64,000 nucleotides of DNA. It comes from RCIO01 sp040880025. Its GTDB lineage: Bacteria; Pseudomonadota; Alphaproteobacteria; Rhizobiales; Rhizobiaceae. Made by a program: the position numbers and the translations under genes. The notes beneath the pieces were generated by a model. The model ran no database searches. It saw only the letters and a list, made by a program, of their open reading frames with translations, and had not been told where the DNA came from. Of the stretch, positions 43,758 to 51,364 are shown piece after piece (the stretch's first letter is position 1; each line of letters begins with the position of its first letter). The stretch covers positions 62,001 to 126,000 of the forward strand of contig JBBDJD010000010.1 of assembly GCA_040880025.1 (NCBI GenBank), read 5' to 3'.

Positions 43758-43768
43758 GCGGGCTTTTT
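43743..43768 (+). terminator. Rho-independent terminator after the tiny IS-B ORF
   Basis: AAGCCCGCC and GGCGGGCTT form a 9-bp stem around AAATA, running into TTTTT. The stop codon of the 49-codon ORF lies within it. The related place in IS-A (about 41288-41308) has a decayed 5-bp stem and no T run. Confidence 0.8.
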
Positions 43769-43786
43769 GATGGACGATGCTCCAAC

Positions 43787-44242
43787 CTACTGTAGTGGCG
43801 GCGATTGATTGTTGGTTTGGAGAAGCTCCAAGCCCTTCTCGCACGCGGTTTGCAGTTTCGCGATCTGATCGGCCGTCGCTGCACAATGCAGGTTCAGCTT
43901 ACGCCCCTGACCGCCGTCAAACTGTAAGGTTAGAATTGCCGCGCCCGGCTCCGAAATCGATACGCCGGGATAGGCATCAACTAGTCCAAGGGCGTGCCCG
44001 CTCGCGTACGTCCCATCCGCCTCTTCCTGAGGGTTACGACCTAGCCGTGTATTGCGAGCGAGGCTGCCATAAGTGATCAGGTGAGATATGAATATCGGTA
44101 GCTGATCATGCGCTAGAAAGAATGTTGCATCTTGTTCGGATTTACCGTCTGACACTCGCAACTTAAACGCAACATCCTGCCCATTGTTGGCGGAAGCGCC
44201 GTCAACAAACCCCGTCACCTGAAGCCCCGTAATTTCAGCCAT
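43787..44242 (-). CDS. Hypothetical IS-B passenger protein downstream of transposase
   Basis: 151 residues starting MAEITGLQVTGFVDGASA; beta-rich by composition (VAFKLRVSDGK; AAILTLQFDGGQGRKLNLH) with a helical C-terminus (ATADQIAKLQTACEKGLELL). It begins 44 bp after the transposase stop on the same strand, the position held by the 95-codon ORF in IS-A, but the two are unrelated in sequence. Function unknown. Confidence 0.6.
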   Translation of the reverse strand: MAEITGLQVTGFVDGASANNGQDVAFKLRVSDGKSEQDATFFLAHDQLPIFISHLITYGSLARNTRLGRNPQEEADGTYASGHALGLVDAYPGVSISEPGAAILTLQFDGGQGRKLNLHCAATADQIAKLQTACEKGLELLQTNNQSPPLQ

Positions 44243-44286
44243 TGCGTTTCCTCCTTCGCTTTCGGAGGAGCTTACGCGCTTTCTGC

Positions 44287-45270
44287 TTACGCGTAACGGG
44301 CTTCACCAATCCGCCGATAGGTGAGGCGCTTGCCAGCGATACCGGCCATGATGGCTTCAACGCGCATGTTGTCGGTCCAGCCAAGCTTGGCGCGGCGGTT
44401 GTAGCGGAAATCGAACTCGGCAAGGTAGCGGTGCAAATGCGCCTCGCCGCAATGCTGATAGACACCAACCATGCCGCGCTTGAACACGGAGAACACACCT
44501 TCAATCGTATTGGAGTGAACAACCACGTCGCCTTCGCGTCGGGCATATTCACCGATTGAATGATTGGTCGTCTTGTGACCGGCGTATTCCTCGCCAGTGC
44601 GGGTGTAGAGGCGCGACTGGTCGGTGTAGAGCGTGGAGGAACGGTCAACGTTGCGAACCAGCACGTCGCGAACGGTTTCCGCCGTGGCGTCGTTCAAATG
44701 GAACATGCGGGCCTTGCCGCCGCGCTCGACCAGACCGACCACGATGCGCTTCTGTGCGCCACCGCCCTTGCCCTTCTTGGTGAAGGGCGTTGTGCGGGGG
44801 CGCTTAGGCTTGCGGGGCGTCTCACGCTTTCCGATGTAGGTTTCGTCGGCTTCCACGGTCTTGCCTTCGCCGCCAATAGGACCAGCGGACGCAACGTCCT
44901 CTTTCATGGCCTCGCGAATGCGGTGCGCCATGAACCACGCGGTTTTGTAGGTCACGCCCAACATACGGTGAAGCTGGTGAGCGCTCATGCCTTTCTTGGA
45001 CGCGCCCATGAGGTGCATCGCCAGCAGCCACTTGGACAGCTTGATTTTCGAGCGCTCCATGACCGTGCCGACCGTGACGGTGAACTGGCCATTGCAGGCG
45101 GCGCAATAGTAGAGGCCGGGACGGGAAACCTTGCCGCGACCCTTGCTGATCGTGTCGGGATCGATGTTGCCGCAATGAGGGCAATTCGGACCATGCGGCC
45201 AGCGCACCGCCTCCAGCGCTTCGCGGGCTGCGTTCTCGTCTTGAAAGATCGGGGACTGCAAATCGGCCAT
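44287..45270 (-). CDS. IS1595-family (ISXO2-like DDE) transposase of IS-B
   Basis: 327 residues with zinc ribbon (CPHCGNIDPDTIS...CAACNGQF), HTH-like MSAHQLHRMLGVTYKTAWFM and DDE core EADETYIG, LYTDQSRLY, NTIEGVFSVFKRG. AAGGAG 8 nt before the ATG. The central 165 residues are identical to the IS-A enzyme, while the first 125 and last 34 differ substantially. Intact and probably active or recently active. Confidence 0.95.
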   Translation of the reverse strand: MADLQSPIFQDENAAREALEAVRWPHGPNCPHCGNIDPDTISKGRGKVSRPGLYYCAACNGQFTVTVGTVMERSKIKLSKWLLAMHLMGASKKGMSAHQLHRMLGVTYKTAWFMAHRIREAMKEDVASAGPIGGEGKTVEADETYIGKRETPRKPKRPRTTPFTKKGKGGGAQKRIVVGLVERGGKARMFHLNDATAETVRDVLVRNVDRSSTLYTDQSRLYTRTGEEYAGHKTTNHSIGEYARREGDVVVHSNTIEGVFSVFKRGMVGVYQHCGEAHLHRYLAEFDFRYNRRAKLGWTDNMRVEAIMAGIAGKRLTYRRIGEARYA

Positions 45271-45332
45271 CGGTCTAACTCCTTGACTCTTATGTATGAA
45301 CTCCCATGTCCGTTGTCAAGTATATAATTGGG

Positions 45333-45340
45333 AATATTAT
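45333..45340. repeat. Target-site duplication, right junction of IS-B
   Basis: Third AATATTAT copy, followed by chromosomal CCTATC and the nuclease ATG at 45347. Joining the left flank (GTAGCAGG) to this side restores the likely original site. Confidence 0.88.
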
Positions 45341-45346
45341 CCTATC

Positions 45347-45778
45347 ATGTGGAGATTCGGACTGTTCCTCGCGCTGTCGGTTGCCTGTCCGCCTCCGGCG
45401 GCGGCCTCCCAGATTGTCCCCGGTCCCGTGGAAGCCCGCGTCCTGCGCGTCATCGACGGCGACAGCTTCGTCGCCGAGGCCCGTGTCTGGCCGGGGCACA
45501 CCGTGACCGTCAGCGTGCGCATTCGCGGCATCGACGCCCCCGAGATGAAAAGCCGCTGCGAAGCCGAACGCCAGGCCGCAAAACGCTCGCGCGCCGCGCT
45601 CGAAGCGATGATCGGCGCCGGTCCGGTCGCCATGACCAATATCGGCGGCGGCAAATTTTACGGCCGGGTGGTGGCCGACGTGACGACGCCCGACGGCCGC
45701 GCCGTCGCGCCGGCCATGATCACGGGCAACGGCGCGCGGCTCTATGCGGGCGGCAAGCGCCGAGCTTGGTGCGGATGA
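45347..45778 (+). CDS. Secreted thermonuclease-family (SNase-like) protein
   Basis: 143 residues. A signal peptide (1-20, ending PPAAASQ) is followed by the SNase fold: VLRVIDGDSFVAEARV, RIRGIDAPEMKSRCEAERQAA with the arginine and aspartate positions of the active site, and GKFYGRVVADV. A shortened family member. Its start lies 14 bp from the IS-B end, so its native promoter and ribosome site have been displaced; expression may now come from the IS. An Excalibur-domain gene follows at 46277. Confidence 0.88.
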   Translation: MWRFGLFLALSVACPPPAAASQIVPGPVEARVLRVIDGDSFVAEARVWPGHTVTVSVRIRGIDAPEMKSRCEAERQAAKRSRAALEAMIGAGPVAMTNIGGGKFYGRVVADVTTPDGRAVAPAMITGNGARLYAGGKRRAWCG

Positions 45779-45962
45779 CTCCCCGCAAACCGCATGTTCG
45801 GACTAACCGAAGCCGAAGCGCGGCGCGCATTGGCCATTTCACGCGGCGCGCGGCTGCGTGAGGCAGGCCGAACTGGTGGCGCTACTGCAGCGGCTTTATC
45901 CGCCGGATATCCCCGCTGATTGGAACGGCTAGCGCCTTTTGTGGCTCCACCAATCACCACGC

Positions 45963-45991
45963 AAAGCAAAGGGCCGGCTTTCGCCGGCCCT
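45963..45991 (-). terminator. Terminator of the small minus-strand gene
   Basis: On the minus strand GGGCCGGC-GAAA-GCCGGCCC, a perfect 8-bp stem with a GNRA-type loop, runs into TTTGCTTTG. It would end the transcript carrying the 21-codon ORF at 46059. A smaller stem (GACAGC-CTT-GCTGTC) lies between. Confidence 0.65.
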
Positions 45992-46058
45992 CCGTGCTTT
46001 CCGTCCGTGGCGCGGCCCGTGGCGACAGCAAGGCTGTCGGCCGCGCGTCACGCGCCTG

Positions 46059-46124
46059 TCAGGAAGACTGCTTCCCGAAAGGACGATCCGCCGGGGCCAC
46101 GCTACGGTTGAAACCACTCGACAT
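46059..46124 (-). CDS. 21-residue small protein behind a maximal Shine-Dalgarno sequence
   Basis: The ORF encodes MSSGFNRSVAPADRPFGKQS plus one Ser. It is preceded by GAAAGGAGGTGATCC, complementary to the whole expected 16S rRNA 3' tail, with ideal spacing, and followed by two stem-loops including a terminator. The peptide has no membrane segment and several Ser/Arg/Pro. It may be a real microprotein, or the ORF may serve as a ribosome landing site in a regulatory RNA. The 45.8-46.27 kb interval has no other convincing gene. Confidence 0.6.
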   Translation of the reverse strand: MSSGFNRSVAPADRPFGKQSS

Positions 46125-46125
46125 T

Positions 46126-46140
46126 GGATCACCTCCTTTC
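46126..46140 (-). promoter_or_regulatory. 15-nt super Shine-Dalgarno sequence
   Basis: Minus strand GAAAGGAGGTGATCC, one base before the ATG at 46124; the AGGAGG core is 7 nt from the start. It is the exact complement of the conserved 16S rRNA end GGATCACCTCCTTTC. Ordinary genes in this window show 4-6 nt of such pairing. Confidence 0.85.
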
Positions 46141-46276
46141 AGTTGGTTGAACACGAATAGGAATGTGGAGTCGTTCGCGGAAAATGGCAACAGCCTAATT
46201 GGCCAGTCGCATTCGCTTCGTGCGACCGCGCTTCCGCTCATTCACGAACCCCGATAGCGTGGGGTTGGAGGATGGG

Positions 46277-46558
46277 ATGGTGAACGGGCGCATCGCAGCC
46301 GCGCCTTCGCTGCTGCTGTCGGGAGCCGCGGGCGTCCCTCAGCCGTCAGGCGAGCGGGACGCAGCAGCGCGAGAGGATTTCATCCGGCTCGCGCAGTCGC
46401 GCCGTACGTGCAAGCAGGTGTCCTCCTGCGAGGAAGCCGTGATCCTGTGGTGCAGCGGTTACACCCGCGCCGACGGCGACGGCGACGGCATTCCCTGCGA
46501 GAACGTCTGCTCTACCAAGGCCCAGGTAGACGCCATTCGTCGCCAGATCGGCTGTTAA
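46277..46558 (+). CDS. Excalibur calcium-binding domain protein, secreted
   Basis: 93 residues from the ATG at 46277 (GGAGG 5-7 nt upstream). The N-terminus is weakly hydrophobic (IAAAPSLLLSGAAG), then the Excalibur motif: TCKQVSSCEEAVILWCSGY and RADGDGDGIPCENVC, with conserved Cys pairs and the DxDxDG calcium loop. Excalibur domains often accompany thermonuclease-like proteins, and one lies 500 bp upstream. Role is extracytoplasmic; details unknown. Confidence 0.85.
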   Translation: MVNGRIAAAPSLLLSGAAGVPQPSGERDAAAREDFIRLAQSRRTCKQVSSCEEAVILWCSGYTRADGDGDGIPCENVCSTKAQVDAIRRQIGC

Positions 46559-46593
46559 CGCGCCGACAATGCGGCCAGGGGAGTCCGCCGCCC

Positions 46594-48549
46594 CTACCCC
46601 TTTTTGTTCTGCCGGTTGTCGACCAGATCGTCGACCACCGCCGGATCGGCGAGCGTCGAGGTGTCGCCCAGCGAGCCGAAATCGTCTTCCGCGATCTTGC
46701 GCAGGATGCGGCGCATGATCTTGCCCGAGCGGGTCTTCGGCAGGCCCGGCGCGAACTGGATCTTGTCGGGCGAGGCGATCGGGCCGATTTCATGGCGCAC
46801 ATGGGCGACGAGATCCTTGCGCAGCTCCTCCGAGCCCTTCTCGCCGGCCATCAGCGTGACATAGCAATAGATGCCCTGGCCCTTGATGTCGTGCGGATAA
46901 CCGACGACCGCGGCCTCCGACACCTTGTCATGGCTGACCAGCGCCGATTCGACTTCGGCCGTCCCCATGCGGTGGCCCGACACGTTTAGCACGTCGTCGA
47001 CGCGGCCGGTGATCCAGTAATAGCCGTCCTTGTCGCGGCGGCAGCCGTCGCCGGTGAAATATTTCCCCTTGTAGGTGGAGAAATAGGTCTGCACGAAGCG
47101 GGCATGGTCGCCATAGACGGTGCGCATCTGCCCCGGCCATGAATCGGTAATGCACAGATTGCCGGATGCCGCGCCCTCCAGCACCTTGCCTTTTTCGTCG
47201 ACGAGCTGCGGCTGGACGCCGAAGAACGGCCGCGTAGCGGAACCGGCCTTGAGGTCGGTGGCGCCCGGCAGGGGTGTGATCAGGACGCCGCCGGTCTCCG
47301 TCTGCCACCATGTGTCGACGATGGGGATACGGCTGCCGCCGACCACATTGTAATACCACTCCCAGGCTTCCGGGTTGATCGGCTCGCCGACCGAGCCCAG
47401 CACGCGCAGGCTCTTGCGCGAGGTCTTGGTCACGTGATCGTCGCCGGCGCCCATCAGCGCGCGCAGCGCTGTCGGGGCCGTATAGAAGATGTTGACCTTG
47501 TGCTTGTCGACCACCTCCCAGAAGCGGGACGTCGACGGGTAGTTCGGCACGCCCTCGAACATCAGCGTGGTCGCGCCGTTGGCGAGCGGCCCGTAGACGA
47601 TATAGCTGTGGCCGGTGACCCAGCCGACATCGGCCGTGCACCAGTAGATGTCGCCATCATGGTAGTCGAAGACGTACTGGTGCGTCATCGATGTGTAGAC
47701 GAGGTAGCCGCCCGTCGTGTGCAGCACGCCCTTCGGCTTGCCGGTCGAGCCGGAGGTATAGAGGATGAACAGCGGATCCTCCGCCTTCATCTTCTCCGGC
47801 TCGCACTTGGCCGGCACACTCGCAATTTCGTCATGGTACCAAGAATCGCGGCCATTGGCCCAGCCGATCTTGCCGCCGGTGCGGCGCACGACCAGCACTT
47901 TCTTGACCATTACGTACTGGCGGGCTGCGATGTCGATCGCCTTGTCGGTATTCTCCTTCAGCGGGATCGGCTTGCCGCCGCGCAGGCCCTCGTCCGCCGT
48001 GATGACGAAAGTGGATTCGCAGTCGACGATGCGGCCGGCCAGCGCGTCGGGCGAAAACCCGCCGAACACGACCGAATGGATGGCGCCGATCCGCGCGCAG
48101 GCAAGCATCGCATAGGCCGCCTCGACGATCATCGGCATGTAGATGGTGACGCGGTCGCCTTTCTTGACACCGTGTTTCTTCATCACATTGGCGAGGCGGC
48201 AAACCTGCTCGTGCAGCTCGCGATAGGTGACCTTCTTGTCGTCGTAGGGGTTGTCGCCTTCCCAGATGATCGCGGTCTGGTCCGCGCGCTTCTTCAGGTG
48301 CCGGTCGATGCAGTTATAGGCGACGTTGGTGACGCCGTCCTCGAACCACTTGATCGAGACCTTGCCGATGAAGGAGGTGTTCTTGACCGTCTTGTAGGGC
48401 GTGAACCAGTCGATGCGCTTGCCGTGCTTGCCCCAGAACTTGTCCGGGTTTTTCACGCTGTCCTTGTACCACTTGAGATAGGTTTCGTTGTCGATGAGCG
48501 CGTGCTTCTTCCACGCCGGTTTGACCTTGTGAACATGCACTTCCGACAT
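46594..48549 (-). CDS. acs: Acetyl-CoA synthetase
   Basis: 651 residues. AMP-binding YTSGSTGKPKGVLHTTGGYL, the adenylation core DTWWQTETGG, and the C-terminal PKTRSGKIMRRILRK whose lysine is the acetylation switch. It activates acetate to acetyl-CoA through acetyl-AMP. The start at 48549 has GGGAGGG 7 nt upstream; an ATG at 48570 is upstream of that site. Confidence 0.97.
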   Translation of the reverse strand: MSEVHVHKVKPAWKKHALIDNETYLKWYKDSVKNPDKFWGKHGKRIDWFTPYKTVKNTSFIGKVSIKWFEDGVTNVAYNCIDRHLKKRADQTAIIWEGDNPYDDKKVTYRELHEQVCRLANVMKKHGVKKGDRVTIYMPMIVEAAYAMLACARIGAIHSVVFGGFSPDALAGRIVDCESTFVITADEGLRGGKPIPLKENTDKAIDIAARQYVMVKKVLVVRRTGGKIGWANGRDSWYHDEIASVPAKCEPEKMKAEDPLFILYTSGSTGKPKGVLHTTGGYLVYTSMTHQYVFDYHDGDIYWCTADVGWVTGHSYIVYGPLANGATTLMFEGVPNYPSTSRFWEVVDKHKVNIFYTAPTALRALMGAGDDHVTKTSRKSLRVLGSVGEPINPEAWEWYYNVVGGSRIPIVDTWWQTETGGVLITPLPGATDLKAGSATRPFFGVQPQLVDEKGKVLEGAASGNLCITDSWPGQMRTVYGDHARFVQTYFSTYKGKYFTGDGCRRDKDGYYWITGRVDDVLNVSGHRMGTAEVESALVSHDKVSEAAVVGYPHDIKGQGIYCYVTLMAGEKGSEELRKDLVAHVRHEIGPIASPDKIQFAPGLPKTRSGKIMRRILRKIAEDDFGSLGDTSTLADPAVVDDLVDNRQNKKG

Positions 48550-48892
48550 CGATATCCCTCCCATATGCAACTCGAGCCCGGCGTGTCCTCTAGCATTCCG
48601 TCTCTCAAGGGAGAATTAGACGTTCGGTTCACTCCGCCGCAAGCCCGCAGGCGCAACAAGATATGTGCAATGCCGTGGTCTGCCCGGCGGAAACTCCACC
48701 CGGCGGCAGCGCCGGCCGGGGGCCTGACTGCTCTCCGGCCGGCCTCCGCACTTGCTAGCACTCCAGGCAACAGGCTGCCAACATGCTGAAATTACTAGTG
48801 TTTTTTCACTTCACGCTTGCTGCGCGGTAGGAAATCGTTAACCGTGCAGGCGCACGATCATGTTGTGGAGGACCAACGGGGCGCGAGATTCG
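48550..48892. other. Non-coding spacer between acs and usg
   Basis: 343 bp between divergent starts. No ORF has a plausible start with a ribosome site. The usg-proximal part is AT-richer (AATTACTAGTGTTTTTTCAC around 48790-48809) and probably holds promoters for one or both genes; no confident -35/-10 pair was chosen. Confidence 0.5.
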
Positions 48893-49165
48893 ATGCGAAA
48901 CCACGAAGAAACCGAACTGATGCTCAAGGGTTACGGCCTGACCACCGCCCAGATTCTCTACCGCATGCCGGATCACCGAAACCTGCTGCAGACCTTCATC
49001 TGGCAGCACTATGACATCGCCCCGAAATTTCCCGCGCTCTTCCGCTTCCTGGATTTCTGGCAGGAAAAGCTGGACGGGCCGCTGTTTTCAGTCAGCTACA
49101 CCCATCGCCGGCTGATCGCGCCGAACGAATGGCGCAAGGTCGACGGGGAGATCGTGCTGCATTGA
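48893..49165 (+). CDS. Usg family protein
   Basis: 90 residues. LKGYGLTTAQILYRMPDHRN, LQTFIWQHYDIAPKFP and RFLDFWQEKLDGPLFSV match the Usg family, small proteins first seen near tryptophan genes in alphaproteobacteria. The molecular role is unknown. The start at 48893 is chosen by family N-terminus; the nearest GGAGG is 20 nt upstream, so initiation is uncertain. Confidence 0.88.
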   Translation: MRNHEETELMLKGYGLTTAQILYRMPDHRNLLQTFIWQHYDIAPKFPALFRFLDFWQEKLDGPLFSVSYTHRRLIAPNEWRKVDGEIVLH

Positions 49166-49291
49166 TGACTTTATTGCCACGACGGCGACGTAGTTCATCC
49201 GGGCGACTTGATGGCGTCTTTTTTAGATATTCTTGGTCATTGACAGAATATTTCCGCTATTCGAATATATCGACAACGAATGGCGGTGAAA

Positions 49292-50389
49292 ATGGCGAAT
49301 TCACAAAGATGGTGCCTAATCTTTTCTGATGGTACCGGTCAGCGCGGGGTTCGGGACGATACGTCGCGGAAGCATACGAATATTTTCCAGATGTACGTTT
49401 CCATTGAAGATGACCCCAATGTGGAATGTTCTTACGATCCAGGGCTGGGCGCACCAGCCGAAGGCAAGCTGCAATGGACGCGAACATTCCGCAACCTGTG
49501 GAGCAAAGCTACGGGGTGGGGAATAACGGCCAATATTGTAGATTGTTACGAAGCGTTGCTGATCACATGGAAACCCGGGGCCAAGATCGGTCTTTTTGGC
49601 TTCAGCCGTGGCGCCTACACCGTTCGCTGCCTCGGCGGCGTACTCGCGACATGCGGCATTGCCACAGTCGATGACGGTTCCCGCATCCCGACTACCGCCA
49701 CCGGCAAAGGCGCCGAAAGCCGCCGACGCATAGCCGAAGAGGCGGTGGCCATCTACAAGATCAAGTCGAAGGACGTGCGCGCACGGGCCGCGACCGAATT
49801 CGCCGAGCGCTACGCCGCCGCCGCCGCCATACCCGATGTCATCGGCGTCTATGACACCGTCAAGGCGCTCGGCCTGCCGGGCATCATGGACGCCGTTAAC
49901 CCGTTCAAGCACGAATTCCACGACAATGAACTGTCCGTGCGGATACCAACCGGCCTGCACGCGCTTTCGATCGACGAGAACCGGAAGACGTTCGCGCCCG
50001 AATTGTGGGAAGATCCCAACGGGGCCGCCGCCACAAAGCAGACGATCGAGCAATTCTGGTTTCCCGGCGTACATTCCGACATTGGTGGCGGCTACGACGA
50101 CAACCGCCTTGCCGACAACGCGCTGGGATGGATGTTGGAACGGCTCGACAAGCTTGCCGGATTAAGATTTCCGATAACGATAGCAAGGGAAACCGCCATT
50201 CTCGGTGCGGACCACAATGAACGAACCGGCTTTGGCATCTTGTGGCGGGCGGGCAGCAGAGCCATCCGCAGCCTATCGCCAGACCTGGACCCTTTATGTC
50301 CCGGTATCGAGAAGAGGTTCAAGGAATACGTCCCGGCCTACCGTCCCAAAGTGCTCAAGAAACATCCGCGGGCGAAGCCGTTCTACTGA
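49292..50389 (+). CDS. DUF2235 domain protein (Tle1-like alpha/beta hydrolase)
   Basis: 365 residues. IFSDGTGQRG near the N-terminus, nucleophile elbow GFSRGAYTVRCLGG (G-x-S-x-G), ALSIDENRKTFAPELW and the C-terminal FPGVHSDIGGGYDD with Asp/His candidates form the DUF2235 pattern shared with type VI phospholipase effectors. No signal peptide and no VgrG or PAAR neighbours are present, so an effector role is not supported here. The ATG at 49280 is an alternative start. Convergent with the MoxR gene. Confidence 0.88.
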   Translation: MANSQRWCLIFSDGTGQRGVRDDTSRKHTNIFQMYVSIEDDPNVECSYDPGLGAPAEGKLQWTRTFRNLWSKATGWGITANIVDCYEALLITWKPGAKIGLFGFSRGAYTVRCLGGVLATCGIATVDDGSRIPTTATGKGAESRRRIAEEAVAIYKIKSKDVRARAATEFAERYAAAAAIPDVIGVYDTVKALGLPGIMDAVNPFKHEFHDNELSVRIPTGLHALSIDENRKTFAPELWEDPNGAAATKQTIEQFWFPGVHSDIGGGYDDNRLADNALGWMLERLDKLAGLRFPITIARETAILGADHNERTGFGILWRAGSRAIRSLSPDLDPLCPGIEKRFKEYVPAYRPKVLKKHPRAKPFY

Positions 50390-50398
50390 CTAGGCGCC

Positions 50399-51238
50399 CT
50401 ATCCCTGCCTTCTCGCCATGAACGCCAGGCGCTCGAACATGTGAACGTCCTGCTCGTTCTTCAAAAGTGCGCCGTGCAGCTTGGGCAGGGCGTTTTTCGG
50501 GTCGCCGCGCAGGTCGGCGGGGTCGACATCGTCGGCCACCAATAGCCTGATCCAGTCCAGCGCTTCGGACGTCGACGGCTTCTTCTTAAGGCCCGGCACG
50601 TCGCGAATCTCGTAGAACTGCGTGAGCGCGGCGCTCACCAGCTTCTGCTTGATGCCCGGATAGTGAACGTCGACGATCCGGGTCAGCGTTTCGATGTCGG
50701 GGAAGCGGATATAGTGGAAGAAGCAGCGGCGCAAAAACGCGTCCGGCAGTTCCTTCTCGTTGTTCGACGTGATGATGACGATCGGCCGCTGTTTGGCCTG
50801 CACGGTCTCGCCGGTCTCGTAGACGAAGAACTCCATGCGGTCGAGTTCCTGCAGAAGGTCGTTGGGGAACTCGATGTCGGCCTTGTCGACCTCGTCGATC
50901 AGAAGCACCACCTTCTTGTCCGCCGTGAAGGCCTCCCACAGCTTGCCGTGCTTGATGTAGTTCTTGATATCGTTGAAGCGCTCGTCGCCGAGCTGGCTGT
51001 CGCGCAGACGCGACACGGCGTCATACTCGTAGAGCCCCTGCTGCGCCCGCGTCGTCGATTTCACGTGCCATTCGATCAGCTCGACACCAAGCGCGGCCGC
51101 CACCTGGCGCGCAAGCTCGGTCTTGCCGGTGCCGGGCTCACCCTTGACCAGCAGCGGCCGCTCCAGCGCGATCGCGGCGTTGACCGCGACCATGAGATCC
51201 TTGTCGGCGACGTAAGATCCCGTTCCTTCAAACCGCAT
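50399..51238 (-). CDS. MoxR-family AAA+ ATPase
   Basis: 279 residues. Walker A GEPGTGKTELARQ, Walker B VVLLIDEVDKAD, sensor IITSNNEKELPDAFLRRC and the small lid domain. MoxR ATPases act as chaperones for metal-cofactor insertion, usually with a VWA-domain partner encoded next door. Here the following gene is a convergent DUF2235 hydrolase and no VWA gene is seen. Confidence 0.92.
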   Translation of the reverse strand: MRFEGTGSYVADKDLMVAVNAAIALERPLLVKGEPGTGKTELARQVAAALGVELIEWHVKSTTRAQQGLYEYDAVSRLRDSQLGDERFNDIKNYIKHGKLWEAFTADKKVVLLIDEVDKADIEFPNDLLQELDRMEFFVYETGETVQAKQRPIVIITSNNEKELPDAFLRRCFFHYIRFPDIETLTRIVDVHYPGIKQKLVSAALTQFYEIRDVPGLKKKPSTSEALDWIRLLVADDVDPADLRGDPKNALPKLHGALLKNEQDVHMFERLAFMARRQG

Positions 51239-51330
51239 GCGTGAATTCCTGTTGCTTGGCCGGCGCGGACCGTAAGGAGGAGCGAAGCGGCGCGCAAGTC
51301 CGGGCGGGCGGGCCCCGGCTCAAGAACCCC

Positions 51331-51360
51331 TTGGCGTTCGCGTGCCGGAAGACATATATA
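51331..51360 (+). promoter_or_regulatory. Sigma-70-type promoter of 6S RNA
   Basis: TTGGCG (51331-51336), 17-18 bp spacer, TATATA (51355-51360). It would start transcription about seven bases on, at the base of the predicted 6S closing stem. Confidence 0.6.
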
Positions 51361-51364
51361 CGGG

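Larger units (their letters stand above)
42893..45332. mobile_element. IS-B: second complete IS1595-family element with passengers
   Basis: 2440 bp. Left end CCTATATATACATGACA followed by ACGGA; right end, reverse complement, CCCAATTATATACTTGACA followed by ACGGA. These subterminal bases pair within IS-B and differ from IS-A (TAGC), so each element has its own matched ends. AATATTAT lies outside both. Contents: a 74-codon ORF and a 49-codon ORF on plus; a 215-codon ORF, a 151-codon ORF and the transposase on minus. Confidence 0.88.

Noticed and set aside
39959..45345. GGAATATTATCC (three copies) first looked like a shared transcription-factor operator near three promoters.
   Set aside because: It is imperfect as a palindrome and occurs in the same orientation at all three places while the adjoining sequences are inverted; it is explained fully by an 8-bp target duplication plus the terminal bases of the two IS elements.
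45794..45931. Short frame after the nuclease gene (MFGLTEAEARRALAISRG..., continuing in another frame as ELVALLQRLYPPDIP).
   Set aside because: Needs a frameshift, has no ribosome site and no recognisable family; at most a relic.
46126..46140. GGATCACCTCCTTTC considered as a fragment of a 16S rRNA gene.
   Set aside because: No further rRNA sequence flanks it; on the other strand it is a correctly spaced Shine-Dalgarno before an ORF and terminator.
49292..50389. DUF2235 protein as a type VI secretion effector.
   Set aside because: No VgrG, PAAR, Hcp or immunity-like gene adjoins it, so only the hydrolase family assignment is kept.
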